Shown piece after piece: positions 11,835 through 23,111 of a DNA stretch of 64,000 nucleotides. A program made the position numbers and the translations under genes. The notes beneath the pieces were generated by a model, which had not been told where the DNA came from, did no database searches, and saw only the letters and a program-made list of their open reading frames with translations. The stretch is from Capsicum annuum (taxonomy: Eukaryota > Streptophyta > Magnoliopsida > Solanales > Solanaceae): NCBI RefSeq assembly GCF_002878395.1, contig NC_061118.1, positions 129,195,996 to 129,259,995 of the forward strand, written 5' to 3'. The first letter of the stretch is position 1. Each line of letters opens with the position of its first letter.

Positions 11835-13016
11835 CTAGTCGTTTTCCATAATTTTTAGTATCTCATAAATAATGTCTATTAAACTATGAGTATTATGATT
11901 TTTCCAGTTGTTACAAACATATCATGATGAGCAATGTCAGTTTTATGTTTAGTGGATTTAATTCAGTTCAGTACAGTGTCAGTTCAGTTAAGTTGGGAGT
12001 AGAATTTTACACCGAGAGTACCTAGGGATGGGGGCTCACCTGCCATTTAGGACTGGGTCCTTAGTAGCACTCCATAAGTTCTAGAACTATGTAGCCAACA
12101 TAGTATTATGAGATGTATCCTACCAGTTTAGGACTGACACTCTCTTAGGGTTTACCCGCTAGTGAGGAATGACTCCTTAGTCCTTTGGGACATTAGCCTT
12201 GTGGATCCACACCATTAGCCATGTGTTAGTACCCATGGCACAGTACTGATACCCTTCTAACTGGGGTTATATGTTAGAGCTTAATTAGCTCAGATTAGAT
12301 CATGTGAGTTACATGATACCTCCCATAATCTCAGTACAATATTTAGTATAAATTAGTTTAGGTTTGCTTGACCAAGGGTATATAATCTACGTTATTCAGT
12401 TATATAGATTTCAGTCATTCACCTTATAACTTATTTAAAATAATGCATATACTTGGTCTTGCATTCTTAGATATTTCAAGTTCATGCATTTATGCTCATC
12501 TATCTCATGTGTTTCAGCTAGTCCTTATCGCATATACTAATACATTCAAAGTACTGACCGCATACTCTTCTTTTCGCCATGATGTTTTTTATCATATGTT
12601 CAGAGGCTCAATTTCCCAACCGCAGTTAGGTAGCCAAACGTTACTGAGTAATAGTAGTGGTGAGTCCTTCTCCATCAAGGACAATTATCTCTTATCCAGT
12701 AACTTCTTATGATTAGTCAATTGGAGTTAGTTGGTGGCCTGTCCTATCAACTCCTTAGTCAGTTAAAGGCTTTCAGACATCGGACTATTAGCTAGACAGT
12801 TGGGTTTTCACTATATACTAAATGTTTCTAGCTTGTGATTGATTTTATATTTCAGTATTCTGATTTATATTGCCTTTTCCATTTATCTTCTGCACAGGTG
12901 TTATGTTAGTATTTTATTCAGTGCTCACAGTAGGTACCAATTCATGGGTCAGCTTGTGGTCACTAGTTACCTTAAGCACTGTTGTCGTGCCTAAGGTGTA
13001 GCTTTGGGCCATGACA
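11835..13016 (+). mobile_element. 3' LTR of Z, right part
   Basis: Continuation of the Z LTR after the A insertion. It keeps the landmarks of the related A LTR in the same order: GGGAGTAGAATTTTACACCGAG, TCTAGAACTATGTAGCC, a degenerate stem-loop segment and the ATGGCACAGTACTGATACC block. It ends GGGCCATGACA at 13016. Joined to 502-1563 it gives an LTR of about 2.24 kb. A short ORF at 12443-12712 lies inside it and is not recognisable. Confidence 0.75.
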
Positions 13017-14313
13017 ATAACACTCCAAATGTTAGGAGCTCACTTTAAGTCTCTAAACCATGGTTGCTCTGTAAAATGCACACATCAATGGTGATAACTT
13101 ATACGATAATCTGCAGACTGTAAAGTATAGTATGAGTACCAAACACATGGTACTAATTAGGAAACTGCCGACTGAGGTTCAAAGATAAAGAAAATATGTA
13201 TAACATATAAAATGAATGAAAACTACACCGAAATGTCTAGCAACCATATGAGACAACCAATGAGATAATAAGGATAACCTATCCTATTAAGGTCCAAGAG
13301 ATTTAACATATTAAGGCTAAGGAAATAGTAAGAATGCAATATTTTAATTCCAGCAATGCTTAGGAATCTAAAAACTATATACCAAGTAAAGGCGGAAGAA
13401 ATATATATATAAGTATACATAGATCATCAGACTAGTTAATTAAGACCTCATAGTCATAGCAGGAGCTAGTGTTAGAATACTCATGGTTCTAATCCAACTG
13501 GTCATGCATAATAATATAATCATTAGATAAAGAGGTCAGAATCATACCTCAAGTATCGATACTGAATCAATGACCAATCTGTCATAAACTAATCATAATA
13601 ATGATTATAACAGTGATAATAATAATGTCAATAACAACATGAGTAATCGGCTAGTCCGAACAACTATATACCAAACCAAGCCTATCACATTCCACTACCA
13701 CCCCTGTCTCAAAAGTTCGAATCAACATATAACACATCACAAAGCATTGTCATGAGCCATACCTATGCAACCCTCCTATATGAGCAGATAGATATAGGTG
13801 TATACTAGTGATAGGCGATACGTATGCAAGAATCAATACAAGATTTTTAATAAATATCACAATCTCATCATCATAAGAATCTCCATCATAACCATCATCA
13901 TCATAATCCATCATTTTCAAAATCAACCTCCGGTCTTGCCCGGTATACATATATATTAAGTTTCCAAACATAAGGCTAGCTGAACTCGAACCAGTGGATA
14001 TACTCATAGGGACATCACTATAATGTTCCTCTAGCCTTGCTGTTATGTCATCATAATTATTCTCCTTCCTTGCTAGGTATAAATATCATTAACATAACAT
14101 CCTCCGATTCTGTTTGGTATCAATATATAATCATAATATCCTTTAGCCTTGTCGGGTATATAAGCATATCATAAGGATTTCAGTATATACATATATAATA
14201 GGTGCACATACTTAAGCCATGGATAAAAAGAGTTTAAGTCTGTAAATCCATTTCCTGAAGTAATCTTCGAGACTAAATCATTATAGATTATAGAATGGGT
14301 TGTAATATCTCAC
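13017..14313 (-). repeat. Degenerate LTR-like noncoding DNA
   Basis: No gene. The stretch has CTTGC(C/T)GG(T/G)TATA-type words (about 13930, 14035, 14150) and CAT/CATCAT runs near 13870-13915. It reads like the antisense of an LTR; on the minus strand a possible start is TGAGATATTACAACCC near 14313. I found no partner copy, so both ends are guesses. Confidence 0.3.
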
Positions 14314-16383
14314 AACTGGGATAAGTAAGTAGTGTGACATCATAGACCAAAATCCATCTTGATCAATTCTTTAAACACAATTATTAGCCCTTGTTTTATA
14401 TTTAAGTTATCCATTAAGTTAGACATTTACTATTATAAAGGAATCCTTTTTAAAGATGAAAAGCGAGTTTTAACTCTTATTTAGGAAGAATAGTCATAAG
14501 GTAATATTTTAACTCGAATCACATAATTAAAAGATAAAATGATTATGAATGTATGAAATCTATGCATGAAATCACCATTATCCAAATCAATGAAACCATA
14601 AGCATTATACATTTTTTTCCTCCATCCCATACCAGGGAGATGTGTATCTAAAAACATATATATCTATAGTTCCTCAAACGCATTAACTTCAATACTTTAA
14701 AGTGAAAGTACTATAATACCCTTTTAATTAATCTAGATATAATTTTTGAAAAAAGTGTAAATAACTCCCCAAACAACCAACGTATACTAACCGACATTTT
14801 TAGAAAAGGATCCCGCCAATTAAGAAAAATTTGCCATTTCCTTCTCCTTTAAAACCCAACTTTTAACCATTAGATACAGACAGTGCACTGAGGGAGCAGT
14901 GCTGAATCCAATCAATCGATATCTCTAGCCATTTGTTTTCCATAATAATAAGGCTTACAATTCTTGGCCTAATCCAAATATTTGGCCTTGCTCATTTAAA
15001 CTATTTGTTCACAGCATAATATTTTAGTTGATAGTAAAAACCTCAATTTCTACATGGCGTATAATAATTAGGACCAATATGATTCTCCTTGATCTCTGCA
15101 ATAGGAAAACACATTTTTGGATTTTCCCTCTTCAGTTTTAGCGTGTGTCAGCAATCTCAGAAGAGTTGTAGAAGAAATTATCTATTTTACGTAGGGCCCG
15201 AGATGATCGGTGAAATGGTTCATTGAATCGAGTGAATATTACATTGTACGTATATTTTTTTATTTCTTCATGTGTTTACTTCCCTATATTTTCAACTTCT
15301 TAAATGAAGATTTGGATTTTGCCACTAATTTTATATGAAGCAATACATAGAGTGTCTCCAATATACGATTAAAAAGGTGTGTAGATGGATCAACTTACCA
15401 AGAAAGAAAAAGCACTATCTGTTGATTATTAGCAACAAGCGTAAAAATATTGGTATTGAAATATTACTCTTAGTATGGCCATAAGAATTTTTCACTATTT
15501 TTTAAAATGTTATATCAGTTTAATCAATAAATATTGTTTGGCCACAAAAATTTAAAATATAACTTGAAGTTGTATTTAGAAAAGTTTAAACACTGAAATA
15601 TTTGTTATCACTTTGTCGCATCTCACTTTTTAGTTTTATAAATGCAAAGAGACATAGTACAAAGAAGTAATTTACTAGAATACTAATGTCTAATTACTTG
15701 ATGGAAAATCACAAGGAGAAAATTAAAAAATAGACGTAATAAAACTTTTAAGGAGTAAATAAAAATGAAGTACACCTATCATTTTATTCAGGGATATATG
15801 GAATTTATCTATATCTTTAGTGTTGCAGTAAGATATGAGGAAAGGATATTATATACGACAAATCATAATTTAGTATATTGAAATTTATTAGTAAAGCATA
15901 AGATTGACAAAATGGTGACATAAATGACATCTTTTTGTCACTACATTTGAAAGCTTGACATGGTGTCGGATGAAAAAATTTATGTGTAATGACATGGGGA
16001 GATATATCAAGAAGAAATTACATTGACGAATGCATGATTTAGATGGATCGAAGTAGGATAATATGGAGTGGGATAATTTTATCTTTTACCCAAGCATATA
16101 ATTTTGACTTTAAGCTCATTGGGGATCAGGAAGCACCAACAAGAAGAATAGGGAGACGTAAAACAAACACCGAAAGAGTTTTGCATACAATATCATTGAG
16201 GATAATATACATTTATTTTACTTATAATAATTTACTTTCAACTTTTGTCGGGGAGTAATTACGGAGCACTACGTGTCTTCCTTCAAAAGGAGTACATATA
16301 TATTAAGAACAATAACCAACTCTTCCATAAACTTAAAATCAACTGATTTAATTAGATTTTCTATCTAAACATAGGCAGACTTG
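14314..16383. other. AT-rich DNA, no gene seen; original host of C
   Basis: About 2 kb of AT-rich DNA with scattered short ORFs (for example 16043-16258) that show no domain. It ends in ACTTG (16379-16383), the left target duplication of C. Before that insertion it was continuous with 24656 onward. One MITE-like repeat is annotated separately. Confidence 0.5.
15473..15592. repeat. MITE-like repeat (TGGCCA-type, Solanaceae)
   Basis: The segment runs from TATGGCCATAAGAATTTTTC through TGTTTGGCCACAAAAATTT to AACTTGAAGTTGTATTT. I recall this combination of TGGCCA words with a short palindrome around ACTTGAAGT from small non-autonomous DNA transposons in Solanum and relatives. No clear terminal inverted repeats or target duplication are visible, so it may be partial. 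Confidence 0.4.
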
Positions 16384-16569
16384 TGATGTGTGAGCAGATG
16401 CTAACATATTTGAGGCTTTTAACTAATAATAATTGCAAATACTCAAGTAATGTTTGTTGTTTTTGATTGTTTTCTCTTTGATATTGCAGTAAAATTCAAG
16501 ATGCAAGAGAAACATCAATAATGGAAGTAAAAGAGTTGAATTTTGACGAAAATAAGAAGGGAAGTGTAG

Positions 16570-16905
16570 TTGATAACTTGTCTGATAAGTTATCAACTCC
16601 TTGATAAGTTATCAAATTCAGGGTCATCCTTAGACAGAGAAGGAGATTTAGGTGGAAGAAGTGACAAAAACTTGTGATAGGCCGCTAAAGTTGTGATAAA
16701 CCATTAGGCTCATTTTCAGGTTTGGGCAGTCCTTGAGAAATTAAAGTAAAGTTGTGATGACGTCTATGAAAAGTCATCAGGTATCCAATAAGCCATCAAG
16801 AATGTCATCACACATAAGCAGAAAGAAAAAATTTGAAGCATGCCTGACGACATTTTCTGATAAGCTATCCGAACTCTGATAAGCCATCACATATGTCATC
16901 ACCTA
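16570..16905. promoter_or_regulatory. Cluster of GATAAG / TGATAAGCCATCA words in the C LTR
   Basis: Within about 335 bp the short word TGATAAG(C/T)(C/T)ATC recurs many times: TGATAAGTTATCA twice near 16580-16610, AATAAGCCATCA near 16790, TGATAAGCTATC near 16860, TGATAAGCCATCA near 16878, with partial copies between. The same cluster is in the 3' LTR (about 23300-23615). It lies just upstream of the TATA region. GATAAG is the plant I-box core, so an enhancer role is possible but inferred. Confidence 0.5.
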
Positions 16906-17000
16906 AAAGAAAAATTCTGAATTTTTAATTTTAGATTTTTCTTAAGTTACGGATATAACTAGCAGCTTCTAGGGTTTAATTAGGGAGGCTGAAAATATTT

Positions 17001-17018
17001 GGGGGGTGGGGGGGTGGG
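17001..17018 (+). other. G-run with G-quadruplex potential
   Basis: Six G, T, seven G, T, three G in the LTR downstream of the TATA region. Four runs of three G can be drawn from it. The 3' LTR has only one run of six G at the matching place. Confidence 0.5.
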
Positions 17019-17593
17019 CAGAAAATTTATTCCAAGGGAATTCACCTCTCTTTGGGGGCTCTGAACTTAAAATTTAATTTTCAACTCTTTGATTTGGTTG
17101 TGGAAATATTCTCCTGAACTTGGTAAAGAATCAACTTCATACTTTATATTTTGTAAGTTTAGTTACTTTGAATGATGAATATAATTGTTCCTATCTCTTT
17201 CTTTCTCATGTGGAACTAAAACCCACAGCTAGAGTTGTGGGATCTATGATTATTCCTCCATGGATTTAATATTTGGTTAAGGTTTGATTTTTTGTGGGAA
17301 CATCTTGATAATTCTTTTGTATTAATTACCTTTTGTTGGTTGCAAACAATAGACCTTGCATACTTTTGATTTGATTGAGATAAGAAATCAACTCTAGTAA
17401 GAAGTGAATTATCAATGAGGATTTGGGAAGTTAAGTTCTCATCTAATAATTAATGCTATAAAAAGATTGATCAATTCGAGATAAAATCAGTACGAATAGA
17501 ATACTTTCCTAAGTTCGAGAGAATTAGGGGGTTCAATATCTAGTAAGGTTGAGAAACACTTAGATAGACTGTCGAAACTGGTAATTTGGTATT

Positions 17594-20260
17594 TGTAATA
17601 CCCCGCATGTTTCTAAGTGAATAAGTATTACTACGTATGAAATCTCCTATCTTGTGATTCATACTTGAGTACATGACTTACATTGAATATCCTAGTGATA
17701 GGATAAATTATGATGCATTAAGCATGTTCATATGAGTCACTTAAGGTAATACAAGCTATGAGTTTTTGAATCCATCAAGTTTTATTGTTCGATTTTGCAA
17801 GGGTTATATTTGAACGAGTATAACTCTATTTTAATGTATTATTTTGGCTGATTTAGACCCACCAAATTGTATATAATCGAATTACCTTTCCAACGATACC
17901 AATTTCGCCTTAATCCAATACCCGAGCAAAAAGTTATGCCCATTTTCGTGAAAGACAGTAAGGATAGGCAATTGGTTAGGCGCCGCCCAACCTAGCTTAG
18001 GCAATCACTTGGACGCCACCTAAGTCAGTTCCATGTGCCAAAAACACTCCGTTTTGAGTTTTTTTAAGGGTAATTAAGTGTTTTAAAACTCCATACACGT
18101 CCCTAAACTTAACCCTACGAAATATATAGCTTTTAAACATATTACAACCCTATTATCATCTCAAAGATCTTAATCCAAGAGCACTAAAAGAGAAAAACAA
18201 CTAGGGATGCGTAACTAATCTTGAAGATCCGATTTCAAGGAAATTCCTCCGTCAATCATCAAGAATCTTCCTTCTAAGGTATGCGTGAGTTGATTTATGG
18301 ATCCCTTTTATCCATAAAGCTCAAAAACCCTCTTTTTCATTATAATGAATGATTTCTATATTGTTGGGTGTTGATGATCATGTTGTTGATATTGGGTGAT
18401 TCTCAAGATGGAATCTTTATATATTTTTTTTAATTTCATGATATCATATGAGTTGGAAACATGTAAATTTGGTTGTTCATAATGTATAATTTGATGATTT
18501 CACCTATGCTTAAGATATACATGTAAGGTGTTTGATAAAATGCCTAAGAAACTAGAAATCATGAAATATAGCTAAATTGTGACTAAGTGAAGGATTCATG
18601 ATATGCCCTTACATTCCAATGACTTCTATGTTGATAATGTGCCTTGTAAATTTTGTTGGAATACTCATGAACTATTCTTATGAGATTATGCCATGTTTAC
18701 TTGCAAATCCTTCTTATGAACAAGATGTATGATAACCATGCAATCCACATAAACTTCCATGCTATTGGTATGTGTTGCCAATATGATTATGGAATGAACA
18801 TGATATTAAGATTATGTAAGTGCTTCCATGTGATATGAAATCCTTTCCATTCAATACATTGTTGATAACTATGCTTAGTATGAGATCCCTACTTATGATA
18901 TTATAAATTATGGACTCTACTCTTATGATCAAGTCAATTATGTGTGTCAGTTTCCTTCCATCGAGTCCTGGGGGTACTTGTACCCAAAAACTATAGCTGT
19001 GTGCCTAGATCCATGTCATGTTTCATGATATCCAACTCAAGCAATCAATTCATAGACTTCAGTTAGTTATGTGACTCAGGAAAACCTCATGATCTTAGTC
19101 AGTTGTCAGACATTAGTAACATTCTGCCAGTCAATAGAATTTTGTATGATTAAGTCAAGTACAGCCAGTTATTCATATCCAGTTCCTCCAAATAGGAGTA
19201 GAGCTTAGCACCGAGTGAATCCAAGGATGGGAAATCACCCTCCAGTTCAGGGTGTGATTCTTAGTAGTCATCCTTGTGTTCCAGAACTACGTAGCCAGCG
19301 TAGGTTGAGACATCTTAACCCGTTAGATTAGGGTTGAAGAGGTGTCTTAACCCGTTAGTTTATGGTTCCCACCATTCTCATTGAGTACCCTCCAGATAAG
19401 GGTTACTCATAGGCTGTCCTTACCCGTGGCACGGTATTGATACCTCTCCAGCCGGGGCAAATATTGGACCCCAGCTTAGCCATAAAGGCATACATGAGGC
19501 ATGTTGGTTAAACAATGCTTCCCACAGTTTTAGTATCAGTCTCAGTAAAAGAACTTAGGGCGTTCTTCAGATTTTAGTATATACAGGACTGTCAGATACA
19601 GTCGTTCATGTTATCAATTTTTGTATCAGTCATGATAGTTATCAGTAAACCATGTATTATCTTACAGGTCATGCTATCACGTATTCACGGTCCCAGTTTC
19701 TATATATGTGTGTTTGCACTCCCACGTTCATATTAGTCAGCCAGTGTTGTTCATGCATGAAACCCTTTATGTTCAGCCTACCTTCCTCGTATACTCAATA
19801 CTCCAGTTGTACTGACGCGTTTGCACTATGGTTCTTTCTTTGCTTGTTACACCATAGCTTTCAAGACTCGAGCTCCAGCCCAGCAATAACGGTAGCATTC
19901 CAGTCGTAAAGACACAGTGAGTCATTGATTCGAGGAATATATGATTTGATTCATTTATTTATTTCTTCAGTTCAATTTTACAGAGTTAGTTAAAGACATG
20001 TTCCTTCAACTCCTTATTTAGATAGTTTAGAGGCTTTTAGATTTATGTTCAGATTTACGTTTAGATTGAGTTGTATTGGGTATTTTCACCCACATGATTT
20101 TATTTAGTTAAAACTTATGGCCTTACAGTTCTATGTATTCCGCATTATTATATCATGATTTGAAGTATACAGGTACAGATATCATTCATGGGTTAGCTTG
20201 TGGTCCCTCGGGGTTATGAGCACCGTGTAGCATTCTGGTTCAATGAATCGGGGTGTTACA
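17594..20260 (+). mobile_element. Solo chromovirus LTR inserted in the 5' LTR of C
   Basis: Begins TGTAATACCCCGC, ends GGGGTGTTACA, and is flanked by GTATT (17589-17593) and GTGTT (20261-20265); the uninterrupted 3' LTR of C has GTGTT there. It shares blocks with the LTRs of A and Z: GGGGTACTTGTACCCAA, TGTGTGCCTAGATCC, CCAGAACTACGTAGCC and a serial stem-loop segment. No internal region is present, so it is a solo LTR left by LTR-LTR recombination. Repeated GGCGCCGCC-like words occur at about 17970-18030. Confidence 0.88.
19230..19410 (+). other. Serial stem-loops in the solo LTR
   Basis: Four consecutive inverted repeats: AATCACCCT...AGGGTGTGATT (19233-19259), CTTAACCC...GGGTTGAAG (19314-19339), GGTG...CACC (19341-19373) and GAGTACCCT...AGGGTTACTC (19383-19408). 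The loops or inner arms repeat CCAGTTCAGG or CCAGATAAGG. The LTRs of A have matching hairpins at the same place. Confidence 0.55.
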
Positions 20261-20612
20261 GTGTTTCCCAAAAGTCATGATAATCCAGTACTACAACTGT
20301 TATTCAGTAGAGGATTACTAATCATAGTGATCACAACTCTAGTCTCTCTATATCATTGATTTGAAGTATTGTAGTTTAAGATTTGAGTTCTAAGGAAAAT
20401 TAAAGTGTTAATAACTTTTTTTCAATCATTAAAAACCCCCCATTTTGTCTTTTTGTGCCAGTTTTTTGAATTTAGCTTGTAGCTTTAGTTTCAAATGAGT
20501 TTAATCGCCACTCATATTGTTCCCTGTGGATTTAATCCCGACTACAAAGTTAGGTAAATATATTGACAACTACTTCCTTGCACTAGATGGACGTGTAAGT
20601 TGAGCGTTATCA
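20261..20612 (+). repeat. 5' LTR of C, right part
   Basis: Resumes GTGTTTCCCAAAAGTCATGA, matching the 3' LTR at 24300 onward, and ends TGAGCGTTATCA at 20612. The last 120 bases carry the common Athila/Tat-type end: a CCTGTGGATTTAATCC stretch, then AAAGTTAGGTAAATATATTGA. Confidence 0.88.
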
Positions 20613-20616
20613 AATA

Positions 20617-20634
20617 TAGCATCGTTACCGAAGA
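20617..20634 (+). other. Primer binding site of C (tRNA-Asp type, decayed)
   Basis: TAGCATCGTTACCGAAGA, 4 bp after the LTR, matches the Athila/Tat-type TGGCGCCGTTGCCGGGGA at 12 of 18 positions, and every mismatch is G to A or C to T. Confidence 0.65.
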
Positions 20635-20750
20635 ACAATTTGGCGTATTGAGTTGGTTTGGAAATTTGGTTTACTTTCTTGAATTAAAACTTGTAAATAT
20701 TTGTTTAGTTTATTTTTTTATTTTCTTTTATTTTTATCACACCTTTCTTG

Positions 20751-20998
20751 AGATGTCAGCCTTGATAGATGTTTTTATGAGTAACGATGATTCATGTGAT
20801 GATTCTCGCTATTATTATGGGGGACCATATTTTGAGACTTGCTGTCCATATTTACCTAGAAGTGCATCGACTGTACCTTCACAATATGATGCGGATAATG
20901 TCCTACTTACTGTAACTTGGTGTTTGGCTTGTGGTCAAAGTAATCATACTGAAGATATGTATCCTGTCATGATTCAAGCGAACAAATTGATGAAATGA
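20751..20998 (+). pseudogene. Gag-like ORF of C with damaged zinc knuckle
   Basis: An open frame of 82 codons starting MSALIDVFMSNDDSCDDS and ending at TGA 20996-20998; the frame is open from 20600. It reads YYYGGPYFETCCPYLP and then CLACGQSNHTEDMY (20921-20962). This has the form C-x2-C-x4-H-x4-C with the last Cys changed to Tyr (TAT for TGT). Element H encodes a related piece (YYNGPHF and SLCGGQERHWSDF). A zinc knuckle would bind RNA for packaging. The product is far shorter than a gag protein, so it is a remnant or a minimal gag-like peptide. Confidence 0.6.
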
Positions 20999-23098
20999 AT
21001 TTTAGAGAATCAAGAATAGTTGTGGGCACAGCTAAAGGAGTTACCACCCCCAATATGTTTACATTAGCTAAAGAAAGAAGAACATGAGGAGGAAATTAGC
21101 CAATTTGAGAAAAAAACTCAAGAATCGCAACCACTCAATTATCATCTTGATTTTGAGACTGACATTGAGAAGATGAATAAAAGTGAGTGTGTAGTAGATA
21201 GTGTAAATTTTAAAGAATAATTAGTTGGGCCTCACTCGAAGCACTTTTCCATATTATGTTTAGATGATATCTTGTCTGTGGAATTATCTAAAATAGTAGA
21301 AGAGTTTGAAGATAAGGAACAAGAATCCTATATCTTTATTTTACACTTAATAAGCAACATAAAAACACACCTCAGTTTAAGGCCGAGTGGTTTACCACGC
21401 TCAATATATTTCTCGACTTCTTAAATTTTGTATCCCCTATGATCTAGGCAAGAATATGGACTCTATGTTGGGGGTGAAATTCACATCCTCAAGGTAGAGG
21501 AAAAAATTGAGTTGGGTCGTATCGCGACATTAAATCAGGCTCAGCTCGGGAGGCAACCCAAGGTATTTTGATGTTTGTATTCGTATTTTGTGATTGATAT
21601 CAGATCTTTCCACCCATGGTGCCACAAGTATGTCTCTAACTCTCTTGTTTTAGTTTGACGTGTTGGGGAAATTGCATGATTTTATGTTGAGGGTGGGGCT
21701 ACTTGTGGATATTGATTTCCTCTTGCAGTTTTTATTGTCGTGCCTCTTTTCCCCAGAGTCTTGTTCCTAATAGAGCCGGAATGTTTAGTTGTATTGTATT
21801 TGTTTTGTGATGTATTGTGGTTAATTGGGGGAAAATAAGTATCTAGGACAGTTGATATGTTTTTGTTGATTTTTCTTAGAATGATAAATACCTCTCCAAT
21901 TATCTATCTGGTAACTATGTGATGTGCATCTATATATGACTACTGTGAATTTTTTTATGGAATTAATACTAGGGACATAATAATCACTACTAACAATTGC
22001 ATGAACCGAATGGATAGTGGCTTGTGATGTACCTTTGTGCCATGTGTGTGTGAGATACTACCTAGGTCTCGTTGTGTGTTATATCTAGAACTTGCTCGGT
22101 TGGTCTTGCGTTCGCTGTAGGATAGTGGTTAGGAAAGGATCATAGGTCGTTGTTGATATTAGTCCACTTTTAGCCTAAATGACCTTTCATGTGTGAATAA
22201 TATCCCTTGATCCTAATTTTGAGCCTGATTGCCTATTCTTTTTACTATACCTATCACTTTCCCATTTGTATCACAATGAACCTATTTTGGCCTTGTTCCT
22301 CCTTGGATATTGTGCACTCTGACTTAGGCAAATAACCTAAGTTAAGGGTGGCTATCATAGGGGTGCATGATATAAAGTGAGTTTGAAGAAGGGCAATAAA
22401 AAAATATATGCAAGGCTGGGTATGGTAGAAAAAAATGAGAAAAGAAAAGTTGTGAAAAAAGAAAATGAATTAATAAAAACTGCACCTAGATTTCATGTGC
22501 TTTATTAAAGAAAGGGAGAAATAAGGTAAAGGTTGATAAGTGTAACCCCAAAAATAGTGTAGTGCCAAGGAGGGTTAGTCACTTTAAATATCCTTGCGTA
22601 TCATATCATCCCCAAGCCTACATTACAAGCTGAAGAAAAGTCCTATAGTGATCCTATCTTAATTGTTTGAAAGCCTCGATGATGAAAATAAGGGCAAGCT
22701 TATTGTATTTGCCATAGATTGATTGGAACTTCTTTCTAAGCGTGAGTGTCTCTTGATCGTCCACTCATTGACATACTTGAATACATATATGAGTAAAGAG
22801 GAACTTCTTTGTTGTAAGGGCACATTGGTTGCATTGCTAGTTGCTTACATGTTTGGGTAGTGTATCTTGTAAATATGCATGTTTATTATTGCATATTTCA
22901 TGTCATATATTGATTCCCTTGTGTCACGTTGAAGATCTTTATTGATATACACACTTGGGTTTAAAGTGATTGAAAATGGAGAGGTTAATGTATTTTGAAC
23001 TAAAATTGATGATCAACTGTCATAGGTATCTTATGTGTCTCTTGGTTATGCATTGTAGTGTGGTGTCATGCAGTTTCTTGAGGACAAACAATTGTTTT
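20999..23098 (+). other. Internal noncoding region of C
   Basis: About 2.1 kb without a long ORF. A decayed coding stretch may run to about 21350 (readable pieces EEHEEEISQFEKKTQE and YHLDFETDIEKMNKS, acid-rich). At 21516-21563 lies the conserved untranslated block. After that come GTTGAGGGTGGGGCT-type words. No pol motif was found. Confidence 0.6.
21516..21563 (+). other. Conserved untranslated block shared with H
   Basis: Contains GTCGTATCGCGACATTAAAT and GGGAGGCAACCCA. Element H has GTCGTACTACGATGTTAAAT and GAGAGGCAACCCA at the equivalent place on the minus strand (45653-45700). I recall the same GTTAAAT...GGGAGGCAACCCA block in Athila-related and LARD elements of other plants. Confidence 0.6.
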
Positions 23099-23111
23099 AA
23101 GATGAGGGTGT
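23099..23111 (+). other. Polypurine tract of C
   Basis: AAGATGAGGGTGT directly before the 3' LTR, preceded by TTGAGGACAAACAATTGTTT, the usual lead-in of this element class. Confidence 0.6.

Larger units (their letters stand above)
16384..17593 (+). repeat. 5' LTR of C, left part
   Basis: Begins TGATGTGTGAGCAGATGC; the 3' LTR begins TGATGTTTAAGCAGATGC. It carries the GATAAG cluster (16570-16905), a TATA-like site at 16955, a G-rich run at 17001-17018, and ends at GTATT where a solo LTR was inserted. The sequence resumes at 20261. Confidence 0.9.

Noticed and set aside
16043..16258. 71-codon frame just upstream of C
   Set aside because: AT-rich intergenic DNA, no domain or conservation visible.
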